The notes beneath the pieces were generated by a model that was not told the DNA's origin, made no database searches, and saw nothing but the letters and a program-made list of their open reading frames with translations. A stretch of 64,000 bases of DNA from Dromaius novaehollandiae (taxonomy: Eukaryota; Chordata; Aves; Casuariiformes; Dromaiidae): positions 137,350,721 through 137,414,720 of the forward strand of contig NC_088098.1 of assembly GCF_036370855.1 (NCBI RefSeq), given 5' to 3'. A program made the translations under genes and the position numbers. Numbering within the stretch: position 1 is the stretch's first letter; each line of letters opens with the position of its first letter. Below are positions 35,541 to 49,872 of this stretch, in pieces.

Positions 35541-38529
35541 TGATTTTTTTTTAAACAAACTTCCGTACTTCTCTAACACTCCAGTTGTCAGATGCTAAAG
35601 CTTTCTCTTCACTGCTGTGTTTAAGGAAGGTTGCACTGTGAGCAAACACAATTTTAACATAGTGAGAAGCACAAAGAGTGTTGACAGGACTTTCACAGGA
35701 ATGCTGATCAATGCTATGCATACATGGTATGGTACAAAGTGAATTAAAGCTTTTGCATCCACTGGGGGAAATCCCTGTCCCTGATTATGTGCATAGATCT
35801 CTGAATTTCTCTTTGAAATGTGCTTCCACTGTGCTGGTCATTTCTCCCCTATGCAGTTCCTTCTTACTTCTGCCTAATTTCCAGTTCTTGTCTTGGATGT
35901 TTCTGCAACTTGTTCTGCTAGCAGAAGCAGAAATTCTGGTATCCCAAAGTATTTGTAGAGACCTCATACAAGGCAAACTTTGCATTCCTTTCCCACTTCA
36001 GATAGAATACACAAGAAATGTCCTTGCCCTTACTGTAATTGTTTGTAAGAGGTTTTAATCTGCTTCATGAGACTGAAAGTAGACCTGGATGTAATGTTCC
36101 CAAGGAATCATGTACATCCTAAGGCCTGAAAGAGAAGAATACACTGTTGCATACTTAAGCTGGTTTCAGAAGAATCTCTTTACTGCTCCCAAATCTGAGC
36201 GGACAGGCTGTTGTTGCTGGTTGGCCAGGTATCCCATTTTGCTGGTAGTTCAGTGGAACTTGGAGATTTTCTGATACAGTTGTTCTTATTCTATCTCCCC
36301 TGTCATTTTACAATTCTAAGAAATATCTCACATAAAAATATCTGATCATGGAAGCAATACAATTACAACTCAAAAATGCTCATTCCGTTATGATCACTGT
36401 AACATTCTCCTATCTTGCACATATGTATTATGCTGCAGTCTTCAGTTATGGGACTGCATTTTTCCCTCCCCAAATACGATGTTATGTAAGCCTCTTGAAT
36501 AGAAGACAAATGCAGTGTTATGGACTTGATTCTTCCTTTCCAGAACTTTATGCCATTGTTTTCAGTTATGTCAACTGCTTGTGCAAGCACTGCCCCATGG
36601 GAAGTCTTCTTTTGCTGGTGGTGGTATTTCTCACAAGCTTTTCACAGCCCCAAAAGAAGGAGGTGCACTTTAAAGTCACAATCACAAGTCGTCATACAAA
36701 CAACTAGTCTTAATTTCAGGATTTCCCCATCTCGATTTCCCCATCTGTTACATGGAAATATGCAGACCAGCCTCATGTTTGGAAGAAAAGTTTATGATTG
36801 GTTGAAAGATGCTTTTGAAGATTGGGGAAAAAATGGTAATAGGTGTTTCTTACTGCAAGCCTCTTGGGAAAAAAAAAGCCTTTCAGAATAGGCAAGTGTA
36901 AGTTTAACATACAAATGAAGCAATGACCTCTACCTTTCATACTGAAAGAAAAACTGCTTATACTTATACGTTGGTGACATTGGCAAGAATGTTTGTCCTT
37001 GTAGAATTATTTCCCTACAAAGCAGCTGACAGTTTGGTATGTCTGTATATACAGGCCAACTGAGAGGAAATTAAACAATTCTAACTACAGTAACTTTTAT
37101 TTTACCCTTACTGTGTCCTTATTGATAAGCATTCTTTCTCTTCGATGGTAGTCTTGTATAATGACTGGCTACAAGTATCATATACTCAGAAGGAGCTAAA
37201 TATTACAAAGCAACTTAAATGTCTGTAACAGCCTTTGTGAAGGATAAATACATATGTAGCCCATATGTTGTTCACTCTTACATGTCTTTTTCTGTTTGCA
37301 AAAATTTCTGACTTAGTCCTAAAAAGAAGTATATTTCAAATATCATCATTATCATCTTCATCATGTTCGTGTTAATCAGAATCCAGCTCTTTGAGTAGCA
37401 ATTAAGGAGAGCAAGACACTCTGATTCAGCTGCTTAAGTATGATTTTTGGCACTCTGGTCTGAATATTGTTGCTGAAAGAAGAGGGGGCAAGATTATTGC
37501 CCAAAATGTGAAATACAGTCTCTCAAAAGGAAACATCTGGACAGGAAAACACTTTGTTTTCCTTAGTATTTTCTCCAGTAATTTATGCTTTTAAGAAACT
37601 ATATCTGATACATTGTATGTTCATGCCATAACAAAAGCTGGTTTTTGCATTTGTGTCCTAATTTATCAACCATCTATCCTGTCAAACCTGCTCTGTTGTC
37701 TCCTGTGATCATGCCTGGATAGTCCAAAGGAAAATTCTTACGGGCTTCCTCCCGTGTACAATAGCAGCCTATAAGGGAGTTTCAGCTACTGCTGGAGGAA
37801 GACTATACCTCAAGTACAAAGTTCAAGACCTTTCTTCCATTCATATATTCTTACATAGCTGCAATTGCTGAGCTAGTGCACAGTGGCATGTGTAATAGAG
37901 CTCCAGGTAGGTGACAGATGACGACATTCATTCCTATCTGGGTATTCTCTTGCGGCCTAGCTATTATAGCACAAGAATTGTCTGGACTTGGTCCATTCCT
38001 TGAAGTAGGTGAGCATATGTGCATCAAATATTAATTTAGGCAGGGCAGGACCAGCTCAGAAGTCTTGCTTGACCAAAGGTGCAGGAAAAACTTGCTCATC
38101 TTGAGCTTCGAGTTTATAGTCAGGATTCTCTGTAAATAGACTCTATTAATTACACAGTGAAAGAAGGATTTTATTTTCCATTTAATCAAGAAAGCAAGTG
38201 AACAGAACGAGTGGGAACATGCCTAGTCTTTGAAAAGAAAATACTTTTCAGCCTAATGATGCCAATTCCACTGCTGGTTTCCTAAACTACACTGAGGGAT
38301 TTTTTTGCCTCCAAAGCCTTCTGAAAGGCCAAAATACACAAAACTGCTATCCCCGTGACTGTTGTTTATACCCACCCCAAAGAAATCCATTTGTGGGGGA
38401 AGGGAAGAGAGCAGTGGAAAGGATTGGTAGGGCTGTTTTCCAAATGAAGCTTAGAGTGGTCCTCCTAAATTTTTTAACTTTGTTCTAAATAAAGCAACAA
38501 TGTACCAAAACATGGGTTCAATAAAGCAG
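35541..38529. other. Intergenic DNA between GEMIN8 and GPM6B
   Basis: No exon, RNA gene or clear repeat is recognised. Open frames of 119 and 123 codons near 36348-36891 lie on the + strand but have no motif, signal or family resemblance. Confidence 0.5.
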
Positions 38530-38735
38530 TGAGGCAAAAATCTATCAAAAGCTATTAAACATGAAGCTACAACCCCTGCCTCAGGAAGTGCCTAAGCTGC
38601 ACCTTACTAGAAGCTGGGAAGAGGTAGCAAAATACTGCTTTATTCATGGACTGTTCTTATACTCTTTTCTAGACAGCTGCCATTGGGTGATAGCATAGGA
38701 AGCTAAAGAGACCTTTCATCTATTTATAGCAATTT
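38530..38735 (+). mobile_element. CR1: Decayed CR1 LINE 3' fragment
   Basis: CTATCAAAAGCTATTAAACA, CTGCCTCAGGAAGTGCCTAA, TACTAGAAGCTGGGAAGAGG, CTGTTCTTATACTCTTTTCT, and a CAGCTGCCATTGGGTGATAG block follow the order of the sauropsid CR1 3' region ('TAGCTATTAACC', 'CTGCCAGAAGCTGGGA', 'CCTGTTC...CTC', 'TTGGCCACTG'). It is diverged and non-coding. Confidence 0.7.
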
Positions 38736-41700
38736 TTAGAGTGTGTCCATGTGCTTATACTGAAGATCAAGAGTGAAATACTGGCCCCAAGGTTCCTTTT
38801 TCAGCTGCCCCACACATCCTTTTTCTTAGCGGCAGGAATCACCCCAGTGGCTCAACTCTGCCAAAGTTTATTGCCATCTAGGTCTGCCAGCAGCTCTTAA
38901 TTGTGTGGTCACTCCCTAGCTGCTAAGTCAAAATGAGTTGATTTGGTAGAGCCTTAATACTAAGCTGTTTAAAGGAACCCAGCTTATTTGTAGTGAAGAG
39001 GATTAAGGGAAGCATGCACTTGTGCAATCAGATGAGCAGATCTATGGAGGTGGTGAACTTCACAGGCCTAAACATTCATAAGGCGATGTTGCCGCAGCTA
39101 GAAGAGGACGCGTGAACACATTTTTGTAGTACTCAGAGCCTTCAAGGTTTTTGCCTTGCTTTGGTATGAAAGAAAGCCTTTGCATTTATTTTCTCAGGCC
39201 TTTTAGCCAGCTTGCTCCCTTACAAAACACCTGGAAATACATGTGCTTGTTTTCCGTGTTGAAAATAAAAGGTAAAGTTCTTTTTAGACAAATCCACAGA
39301 AGGGTTTATTCCAGGATTTCTAATGATTTTCTTTATTACTATTTTCTCTGTAAAAATTACTGTCCTGAGTTTGCAGACACTGTGCTGAGTGAGTGTACTT
39401 ACAAGATCCTGGTTCATACCATTTGCTATGGTGTGAACTGTAGCAGGAAGTAGAGGACCAAGATTCAATCAACCCTTTTGGTCTAGACATGTACAAACAT
39501 CCAGCAAGAAAAACTCCATATTCTGTTTCATTAATTTTGACTCTCACATGGCTAAGTCTTATTCCCTTCCTTTATATTGAAGAGGAAAAGATCTCCTGGG
39601 TCATCATGTCTAGTTTTTGCTACCTCAGGCAGTCACATCTTGTAATCCATTTCAGAAACTAATTAGGCTCCATTTTAAAACAGATTCTGTTTCCTGCCAG
39701 ACAAATTCTGTTTCCACCCCCACTTATACTAGTTAAGGCTGTATGGCCTGCTGTTTTCTTAAAATGCGTGATAAAATACCAAAATTACCACAAGTTTATT
39801 CTAAGTTGTCCTTTATGAGACAGCTCCAAAAGTCTGAACACAAGTATAAATTAATGTATTTGGGTTTTTTTATTGATTATGGTACTGTAATATCCTTCCT
39901 CTGAACAACAGGAAAGGAGTTACTGTTGGGACAGAAATAAGTGCTTAAAGCATGTTTTTACTTAATAACACACCAGAGGCCACACTTCTGGTCTGTAGCT
40001 CATTAAACAAACTGATCAAGTAATGACTGAAAGCTCCCATCCCACTATCCTCCTTTCATGCAAAATGGTGAGGCTGAACTAAAGCCTCGGCTAGGTAGGC
40101 GGAAATGGCTGAAACGAGCTCATAACACAGAAGTTTAATGAGTTGCTCTAAACAGGATAATCCCTCCTACAAGACTGTAGAATATAAATCAGAAATGGAC
40201 TGTAAAACAGAAACAAAAATCAGTAATGGGCATTACCCAATTATTACAAGAGGGAAAATACCACTATTTGTGATTTACTCTCAATTTACAATGTATCTGT
40301 TAATGAACTTAGGATTTTCAGTGATGTCAGATCACCCTGCCCTAGGAACAAGACAGAAGTTTTTGTTATACCCAATTGTCCAGAGCACAGCACCATATTT
40401 TCATTTGCACTGCTGTGCCACAAAGCTAAGTCTCAGCAATACCGCGGCCAGCTTTTAGTCCTGTTTTGGTTCCAGTGGCCCAGGCGTTCCAGGGGAAAAA
40501 TGAAGTTCTTCCTTGGCACCTCCGCTGAGAACCCTTGCGTCTGAACAGCAACCACAGCGGTTGTTTTTTGTCATTATGCATTGGTACCTTGGTCTTCATT
40601 ACTTTAGCTTTTTCGCCAGCTGTTGTACACGAACATGGAAGCTGTACTACTCGTTTCAAGGCTTGCTCTTGCTCCAAAAGCTATGTTGTAGAGCGTGTGA
40701 CATGACTGGGTTACATGGCAACAGATTGTGATACCATAAACACCAGATTATGGATTAATTGCAGGAACGCAGCAGAAGAACAGCTGCATTGTAGGAGAGA
40801 ACGCCCTTATTCGGGGATTGCTCTCTACTCCCAGCAAAGAAAATACAGAAAATCACTGACAAAATAAATGCATCGGTGCTCCCTTGTTCCACTGAGAATA
40901 TTCTTCTTCAGGTCATCTACACCTCCAGTATTACAGCATCAACATGAATCTCTGCAGTGTAGAAGTGCCTTTATAGAGCACTTCAAAGAGATTAGTTATT
41001 TGCCCTTCTGAAGTGCTTTACTACACTGACCTGCTCTAGAAAGATGTCCTATACTTTCCCTGTCAACTGCAGTTAAATCTTGTTTAGAAGAAGAAAAAGA
41101 GCTGTCATACTGTAGTCTCTTCCCTTCAATATCTCTTTTAGTCTATCCATATTACTTGCATTATTTGAGTCTAGTAAAATGAGATCTGTTTCTACAGCAT
41201 GGCCACAGCTAAAGCTTTTTCATGGTAAATACACTGATAGTAATTAACCACATGAATGTCTTGTGTTACGTTGCAGAAACTGTCTTTCCTGGCATAGACT
41301 GTAGTGTGTGAAAGGCCCTTCAGTTTAACAGAATTATTCACTTCATTATGAGATGATATCACATCCTACTGGAATAAAACATACCAATAGTTTATATTGC
41401 TGAGACTTTAAGGTACCATATTAAAAATCACTAGTTGAACAGTTTTATTTAGCTAGTTTAACTTCCTTCTTGCCAGGCTTTTAAAGTGTGGAATGACATA
41501 AAACTTCACTTTTCAATGCTAGAAAATGTACAGGAGAGTCTCAAGTACAATTGTGAATTTTTTTTCTGATAGTGTGCCCAAAATTGTAGTAATTGAAGTG
41601 AAGAAAAAAAGTTTTGTTTTGTGTTTGTTGATTTTCCAGGCTTATGTTCATTTCTGTTTTCAGAAATAAAATTGGAAAAAAAAAAATTTATATTCCTTAG

Positions 41701-44700
41701 CTGAGAAACCTTTAAAATGTCAAATGCCTTAGTAGTCACACTTTGCAGGGCTTGAAATAACATCTGAATGTATACTTAACATAGGAAAAACACCTACACT
41801 GCCTCTCCCACTGTTACTGTCAGCATAAAGCTGCATGGAATTAAATGGATATGCATGGCAATACATTTTTCTCAGTGTCACTCATACTTTGGATCTCTGA
41901 GGAGCTAGCTGAACACTTCCCCGCATTTCTCTGACTTCAGTCATTTTTAGTTCACCTATGGTCCTGCTCTGTCATCTTCTTTTTCACAGAAGTTTCTCTC
42001 CCAGCTCCTATGCAGCTTGTATCCCTGCCCCCCAACAGTCTTTTCAGCGATCTGATTCCGCTCGCTTACTGCTCTCTGCTCCTGCACTCCTGTCTCTCTC
42101 CCACAAGTAGGGTATTAAATGCTGCTCAGACACTCAGTAGCCAGCAGAGCAAATGAACGGGACTAATCTAGATGACCAGAAAAAAATTCAGTGCCTCTGG
42201 CACCACAGATGTTGAAAGCAGAAGGTGCTGAGACCCTTACCATAGCATTGTTCTCAGTACTTGCTTGCTAGCTCCATCCGTGATCTGTAAGTGGCTGAGG
42301 AGGAGCACTCTCTCTTCTTTTCCTAAACTGCTTCACTGCTGTGAAAGTGGTGGGAAGGGTACCTCTGCTAATTCATCTCTCGCCACTCCGGGCTAACTCC
42401 AGTCAATCCCCAAGAGTAAATATCTCCACCTGTCTGAACTGCTGGTTAAAACCTCTTTAATGTCACAGTGGAATGAAACCACCAAGATTCTCTTAAGCAC
42501 TAGGGGAAGCTTTTGTAAGACCTTCCCTTTAGCAAGAGGAACAGTTATTGGATACAGAGTCTGAACTTCAAAATCCATATGTTTAACTTCTAGTGTGTCT
42601 CAAAAGCATATCCCTGTCAATTCCATCTCTCCAATGGAAAGGCATAACTCTGTAATTTAGGAGTTCAGCCATTTGAAAGACCAAGCAACCAGGATTTATT
42701 CCGGTCCAGGTTGCTAAGGCAGTTTCTCAATTTCATAATCATTTTATCTCTATTTCTCTCTTTTCAGACCCCTTTGCCAGCTGGCATTTCTTTTTCTACT
42801 CTTCCAGTAGGCATTGCTTCGACTCAGCTTGATCCCAACAGGGGAGAGCAGCAGCCTATTTAGAACTTAAAACACATACATATTTAATGGCAGGAACCCC
42901 AGAGAACAACCTAGCAAGAGGTTGATGGTGGCACTTAGCCAGATCATCTCCAAAGCACTACTATTAGGAGAGCCTGATATGCATTTTAAAGAAATATCTA
43001 AGCCCAGCACATGTAACATGCAGATGATAGTATAAGGTAATAGGCCCTAACTCAAAATAATAAGTCTCATAACTACAGGCAATTCCAGTATTTCGTATTT
43101 GCTTCTAACGTCCTCTGAAAGGATCATATCTATGATATAATAAAACTCCCACAGACTCTAACAGGACTGGGATTTAGTGTTAAACTCTGGCTAGAATAAG
43201 GGGAAGATATTTCTTTTGCAAGTGGTCCAGGAAGTGATTATATAAAGGCGCTGATAATTCATTTGCATATAACATAACAACAGTAACGGGGGCTAAATTA
43301 TCCCATCTATGCAGAAACCCTGGGTGGTCAGGATTGGCTAGTCATTATTCTCTTGTCATATAAGCAATTCAGTTTGCAGCTGCATTTCTGTCTTACAAAT
43401 CCAATTCAATCAAGAGAACTGAAACATCATTAGCAAACTCACTGATTTATCCACCAGTAAAGCGCTGATACAGGCTTCTATTCCTGCTGATAATAAATTC
43501 TCTACATAGCAGTGTTTGCTCTTTCTAGGGATCTCCCATTATTCTGATGGCTACAGGTTTCTAACTTTACTGCTGGCATTTTAAAACTTGAGAATCTGTG
43601 AAGGTAGAGCCCAAAGACTGTGGGAATCACAGGAGAGAAAGTAGGACACAAGCCCAGGATGTATACCCAGTCACTATAAAGATGTGGCTACATGTAGCTG
43701 CAAGTGAAGCAGCAGCTGGTGCCTGAAGAAACTGCTAGAATAAGATCTTTTCTTTCTTTCTGAAAAATAACGTTTTTTTCTTGTTTTGCTCATCACTTCC
43801 TCTCCACATTTTCCCTAATGTGCTTGTCTCCAAAGCCTTGCTTACTTCTCTACATGTTTTTCTGGCTCTCACTTGGTTGGTTGCCATAATTGCCACCTTG
43901 CCTGGCTCTGGCTCATTTACCTATGCATCAGCCTCTGTAGTGCAAAAACTCAGCAGCTCTAAAATCCAGTGTAAAGTGTTATGTCCTGAGATGATTCCCA
44001 TTTTTCCTCCTGAACATCAGTGATGCTTAATAAAGGTAATGCAGCTGTCTCAAAACCCTTTACTACCACCAGGATTTTGGACAGTCAGCTCTGAGCTCAT
44101 CACACAGTCATCTCATTGCCACTTTAATACACGAAACCCGTTACATACTATTTCAAGGTCACGGCACATGCTTCAATGTCCTGTCAAAGTGGACTCCAAA
44201 CAACAAAGGCCCAAGGGCTGTTAGAAGTGTTGTTGCCTTTTAGGAAAAATTTCCCAAGCTGCAGTTTCAATAACTTGTTTAACAGTACTGGGTCATTTGG
44301 TCTGCTAGGTTCATGTGATATTTGGTTTGCCTTTGGCCCTTTCATCTTTCAAACATGAAAAAGTTATTTCCCTCAAATATGGGAAGCCAGAATTAATGTT
44401 CTGGGCTCTCTGACAGCTAAGAAACACTTCAGTTTGACCTGAACTTAATTTAAAAAAAAGGCACAAAAGGTAAGAATCCAAATCTGCCTATGATAGTAGC
44501 CCATGTTTAACTTTAGCTTTAACAAGAAGTTTTATTACATTCCTCTCTTGGAATGGTATTATTTTTATACTTACTGAATATGATATCTAAGGTAACAAAA
44601 ATCAGATAAGAGTCTTTAAAAACAGATCTTTATTTTAAAAATACAGGCTCTCCAATCTTTATTATGTATGCTATAAATGAAAGAAAATGATTACTAGTGT

Positions 44701-47700
44701 AAAATATTTGTCACTTTCACTTATGTACTTTTTCATCTCTCTTAAACTGGAGAAGGGATATATATAGAGGTGACTATTGTGTTCTTTAAAAATATTTTCA
44801 TGCATCTGAAAAAGTCATTCAGTGCCTGGACCAAAAATAGGAGAAAAATGCTTATATTTAAAATAGGTATTTGGATTTTTTTTTTTTTGAATATGCAAAC
44901 AAGTTTATTAGCCTGAGGAATGAGATATTAAATGAATTTTCCAAAACCAAGATTTAATATCATATTTGCTCTCATTGTTATTTTTCCAGTTCTTCTGTTG
45001 CATTCTCATATTGATTTGGCTTTTCTGGAGGGCTGTCACTCATCTGACCAGAATGGCTTGTGCTTTTTTTGTTTTCAGAATGTCACATTCCTGGCAGGTC
45101 TAATGTTTGGCTTTCTGGGAAGTCAGATGGAGGCGAAGCAGTTCCATTGTATTAGCCAACCTGAAGCCACACCTTCCTTCTAAAAGCCCCACTTCACAGA
45201 GTTGATGGAGGACTTCACATCTTATTTCCACTTCCATTATCTACCTCTGAAGAACCTGTTAGACCGTAACAGCCATCATATCTCACACATCAGCCCAAAA
45301 CATCCATCCTGTGCAATCTGTGCAAACTATACTGCTGCACTGTTGGGCATGCAGAGTGGGTTATGTTGCTGCTGAGTTACTGAGTCATTCCCATCTTTTC
45401 TCCAACACATTATATTTTTGCCACAAACCACAACTCTGACTATAGCCATTTGCTAGAACTGGACTGTGCAAAGCATGAAAAGCTCTACAGAAGCAATAAA
45501 ATGTAATGGGAAACAGAAAAAAAAAAAAAAATCCTAACCAGCATTTTGAAAAGTATGTTAGTAAAAAAGCTATGTTAGTAAAAAAGCTAAAGCTGGGTAG
45601 CCTATTATGAGACAATTTAACTCAACTTTATGCTATAGTTTAAATCCTAGGTACCATTCATGTTTACAGAGTAGAATCAAAACCTTCTGTAGTAAATTAA
45701 GAGCTTTTTCCCCCTCAGAAGTGAAAAAATGAGAACTAAAATCAGCTGGCTGTTATTCAACCTCCATTGTCCAACTGGATTAGGGAAAAGTATTAAAATG
45801 AGTCCTATGATTTTCTTCCCCAGCTCTTTGAGCTTGGTTTTCAGTCTGCAAAAAAAGCACCTGAGAATGTTCTTAAATGCTCTCTGTGACTGCCATCAAA
45901 GGAGTTTTCTACTTTGGAAAAAGAGTGAGAGCCTTGTCTCAAAATGTATTTTTGCCAGAAATTCTGTCTTGATTAGGCTGCCTTGAAGCAATTTCTTGGG
46001 TGGGTGCCATACTGAAGTTGTTGGATGGCAGCCATGTGTTCAACACTCTTAATATAAAGTCTATTCCCTTAATTTGCAACTCAACATAAAACTTAAGTCT
46101 ATTGATATTACTGGAGGGTGGGGCTAACATACATATGTATGCAGTTATTTTCAGGATACTCCAATGAATAGGTATATAGTGACACAGAAGTTGCTCTGAA
46201 GTTGAATGCTAACATTCCTTGGGTATGTATTTTGCCCCCATCTGGTTTCTTCACTTGTAAATTATTCCACATTCAAATCCTCCCACTGGTACTAAGGAAA
46301 GTGTTAGATAATCCAAGTATTTAAGTCAGCTTCTCTCCAACCTACGTCATCCTACCCTGCAACATAACAGTAACTTATCAAAGCACTTTGGTAATTGTTT
46401 ATATCCAAGCCTGCTAGACTGATCCTATCATCTTTGATCAGACTCAAGTGCATTTCTGAGCCCAAATGTGTTAGAATGAAGTGTGCAGAAGAATGCCTTC
46501 CCCGGGATCATTTTATCATGATCCTAGCAAGAGGTAAGATTTTTCTTTCCCTCCCCTAGCGGAAGGGTTGTCAGGGAGCTTCCCTTTGACATTTCCCAGG
46601 TCTATCAGGGGAGGGTGAAACCAGGTGAGCTGCATACTGAGGGAAAGTTCATACCAAAAAATATTTTTCCCTGTAACAGACATCAGTCTTCAGAGATGTT
46701 AGTTGACTCTTTTCACTCACAAGCTTTCTACTCTTTGTATAATGCTTAACTGAGAGCAGCAGTCCTCTTTCAGACCTCACATCAACTCCTAGGTTTTCTA
46801 CATGGCATGCATAGAGTTTAAAGGCACAGAATCAAGTATGGGAATCCAGAATGGAAAGGAATGTGGTTCATATTACTGTTCTCTTCCCTCCAGTCTCCCT
46901 CCAGACCCATGTCTTTCATGGATGCTCACAGGATAGCCATATACATAAATATTGGGTGGGCAAGATACATCACGCAGAGCTGAGTGAAAGATTATTCTTC
47001 AGGTGCTAGACATCTGAACATTAATCCTTCATTTCCAATAGTATCTTCTGAAGTATTTTTTGTATATACTTAAAATCACAAAGTGACATTGGTTATTCCA
47101 CAAGTGACTCAGGATATATGAGAGAGAGATAAGTCTGTCTTTTAACACTGAAGATGTATTTAGTACTCTGTAATTAACAACAAAATGATAATCACTAATT
47201 TTCAGATAAAATTAACTATGGTTCATTGGGTAAAATTATGCATTCTGCTGAATATATAATTATATCTATTCTAAAGCAATCACCGTTCATATTTACATAT
47301 TGAGAAATCATTGCTGGAAATATGACCTACTTGGTAATAAGACACCGTTTTGATTTTGAAGAGTATTTATTGTATATGCTATTGTACCTGAATGTTAAAT
47401 ACCAGAGGGAGTATCTACATGCTAGTTAAATTATCAAACTACTTTTCATTTTTTATCTCTTCCTTTTCTCCATTTTTCTCTGGACTATGTAATCCTGATG
47501 ATATTAACAGTTTAGTTCAGCATTTTGCTGGATGAACTTTACAAACAGCTCTGTGCACTGAACACGAAGAAGGGGTTTTTGGTAGCAGTAGTTGGAGTCT
47601 AAAGGAGAGCAGCTTCACATAGAAGGTGCAAAAGACATAGGAGAGCATGAGTCACTCTTCTTAATCTACACTGAGATGCTGAATTCAAAATATGAGAAAG

Positions 47701-49739
47701 GTCACTGCTTCCTTGCACACAGATGACAGTGCAAAGTGATCCAACTGTCATCTTATTTCCTTTTAACATCCATGGTCTCTGTAACGCCACTTTGAACAGA
47801 TCACATGGGAGAGAAAATCCCCAGCTTGTCCTTGACTGTATGTGGAATCCTAGAAGTTCAAGATAGAGAGGACTGACATACCCCATTGAGAAAGGTCACA
47901 AAGAATACTCACTACAACTAAAAATGTGATTTTATCGCTTCTGGTTCCCTTAAACCTAAAATAGGCTTATGTTTAACATTGAAAGGAAGGCCGTTTTATG
48001 AGGCTTTGATTTTATAAGGTTTTGGAGATTCACAGGATTTTTGTAAAATCAAGTGTAGGAGTGGAACCCTACATATTCATTCTAATCCTCTGGAAATTGA
48101 AAATGACTGCTACCCATTGGCACTGCTTGTGTATTACTTAGAAGTAATATTCAGCATTAACCATAAACTTCACTACTAGTACAGGGAGCCATGGGAATGG
48201 GCTCACATACAGTCAACAGTAGACCACTATGTGAACTCAGAATCCACAAAAGCAGACATCCCACTAGAATACTTTCATATGAAACCACTCTCTTTATTGT
48301 AACAAAATGTTTAGTCAAAGCTAAAATATTCAGTGGAAACATACTGACTGATTCTGTTCTTAATTGGAAAAGTTTCTGTATCCAGGACAATCTGTCTAGT
48401 TACACAGCCTGAGAAAGAAACTAGGAGTGGAAAATGGAGACAAGAAAACAGCTGCAGATACCACACAGTTCCTTCTGGCTCTGAACAGGTGAGGCCACAA
48501 AAGAAAACAGAGATTCATTTTAGAGCTAGGATATTCTCCAGAGAAGTGGAGACACAGATGGAACCTGGTATCGTAAAACAAAAAATGAAGAATTAGTACA
48601 ATCAGCCTTCATTTGCTCTGGAAATCTGTTTCACTACTGACTGCTGGATATGGAGAAATTTGGAGCTTCAGACCGATACTGTGCCCTCAATTACAACTGT
48701 TGAGATACTCCCTTTCCATCTTACCTCTTCCTGACTGAGCTGGATACTGAACTTGAGCTTCAGTTTTCTTCCACAAATCAAATGGCCTCTTCAAAACATC
48801 TCCAGGGAAGAACATGCTGCTCCAGACTGGGTTAGGGAATACACCAAGCATATTTCTACGAAGAGTGGAAGTGTTTCTTTATATGCCTGGTATCACTGCA
48901 CTAGTATTATAGTAACACTACTTGCACAGAAGTGTTTACAGGCTCTTACCCAAGCTACAGAAAGACTTCAAGTACCTAGAGTAGATAATAAATTACATCA
49001 ATCAATACAGATTTCTGACCTTCACTTTCTCTTTTATAGACCAAATCTGCAGTTACACCAGGTTATTTTTATAATCCCTTGATGCCAAGATTGTCTGGAC
49101 TAATCTGACCTCTAGTGTAATTTACAGCAGCCTTTAGCACCTTATTTTATTTACTTTATGACTTTATTTTTTTACTTTAGCACTTCATTGCTACCAACTA
49201 TAGCATCCAAGGTGTCATTTAACCTCTGAGATTTGTTGAAATGCTGCACATTCCAGACTTTCTTTCCTCTCCATAATGTACTAGATAAAAGAGAAAGAGC
49301 ATGGGCCAGAATCCAGTGCTCAGTCTCTGTCTATCAGTGCAACTAGCAAAGTACTTGTTCCTACAAATATTTTAGTCCTGAAATTAAATCCGTAAGTTTC
49401 TATTCCTTGTAGAAATTCCAGCTAAATTCCTGCCTTCTTGACCTTATTTGAGTATTGTAATTTACTTTTGCTCAAGGAATCAAAAGTTAACATCAGCACC
49501 ATTAACTTCTCTCTTTACTTGTCGGAGACTCAGTATGTCTGTGACTGGAAATCCCCATTGACTGCTGAGCCATAACCGATATTTGGACAGCTGTTCTTTG
49601 CTTTGCTCTTCAAAGAGAAAAAGAGTCCAACATTTCTGAGGATGACAAAAAGCTAATACAGAAGAGTCATCTTATTGCATATTGCATATGCACAATTCCC
49701 TGGGCACTACCATAAGAAGGTCTACCCCATAGCTTGATG
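38736..49739. other. Intergenic DNA, no gene recognised
   Basis: About 11 kb of AT-rich DNA. I see no coding exon with family resemblance, no tRNA-type B box with a fold, and no clear element apart from a 17-bp tandem duplication (45554-45587) and homopolymers. Reported frames stay at or below 106 codons. Confidence 0.45.
45554..45587. repeat. 17-bp perfect tandem duplication
   Basis: TATGTTAGTAAAAAAGC at 45554-45570 is repeated exactly at 45571-45587. It looks like a recent slippage duplication in intergenic DNA. Confidence 0.9.
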
Positions 49740-49872
49740 CAAGTATGTAAACCCAATCCAGGCAACGCTGACTGTGTTGATTAACCTTCCTTGCACCGCT
49801 AGTGCCACTGATTTTAACGATGCAAAGTTATGCAGAGATACAAGCATGGTCAGAATCAGGCCTTTTTCAGCT
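49740..49872. repeat. Old palindromic amniote repeat (unnamed)
   Basis: GTGCCACTGATTTTAACGAT centre, with AAGTTATGCAGAGATACAAG and TGGTCAGAATCAGGCC at the end. The layout is the same as the segment at 16985-17084: a CATTGACTTCAATG-like middle, a GTTA arm and a TCAGAATCAGGCC terminus. It is diverged and the family name is not known to me. Confidence 0.5.

Noticed and set aside
36348-36891. Overlapping 119- and 123-codon frames between the two genes
   Set aside because: They have no recognisable domain, no splice context and no promoter signal. They are isolated in AT-rich intergenic DNA.
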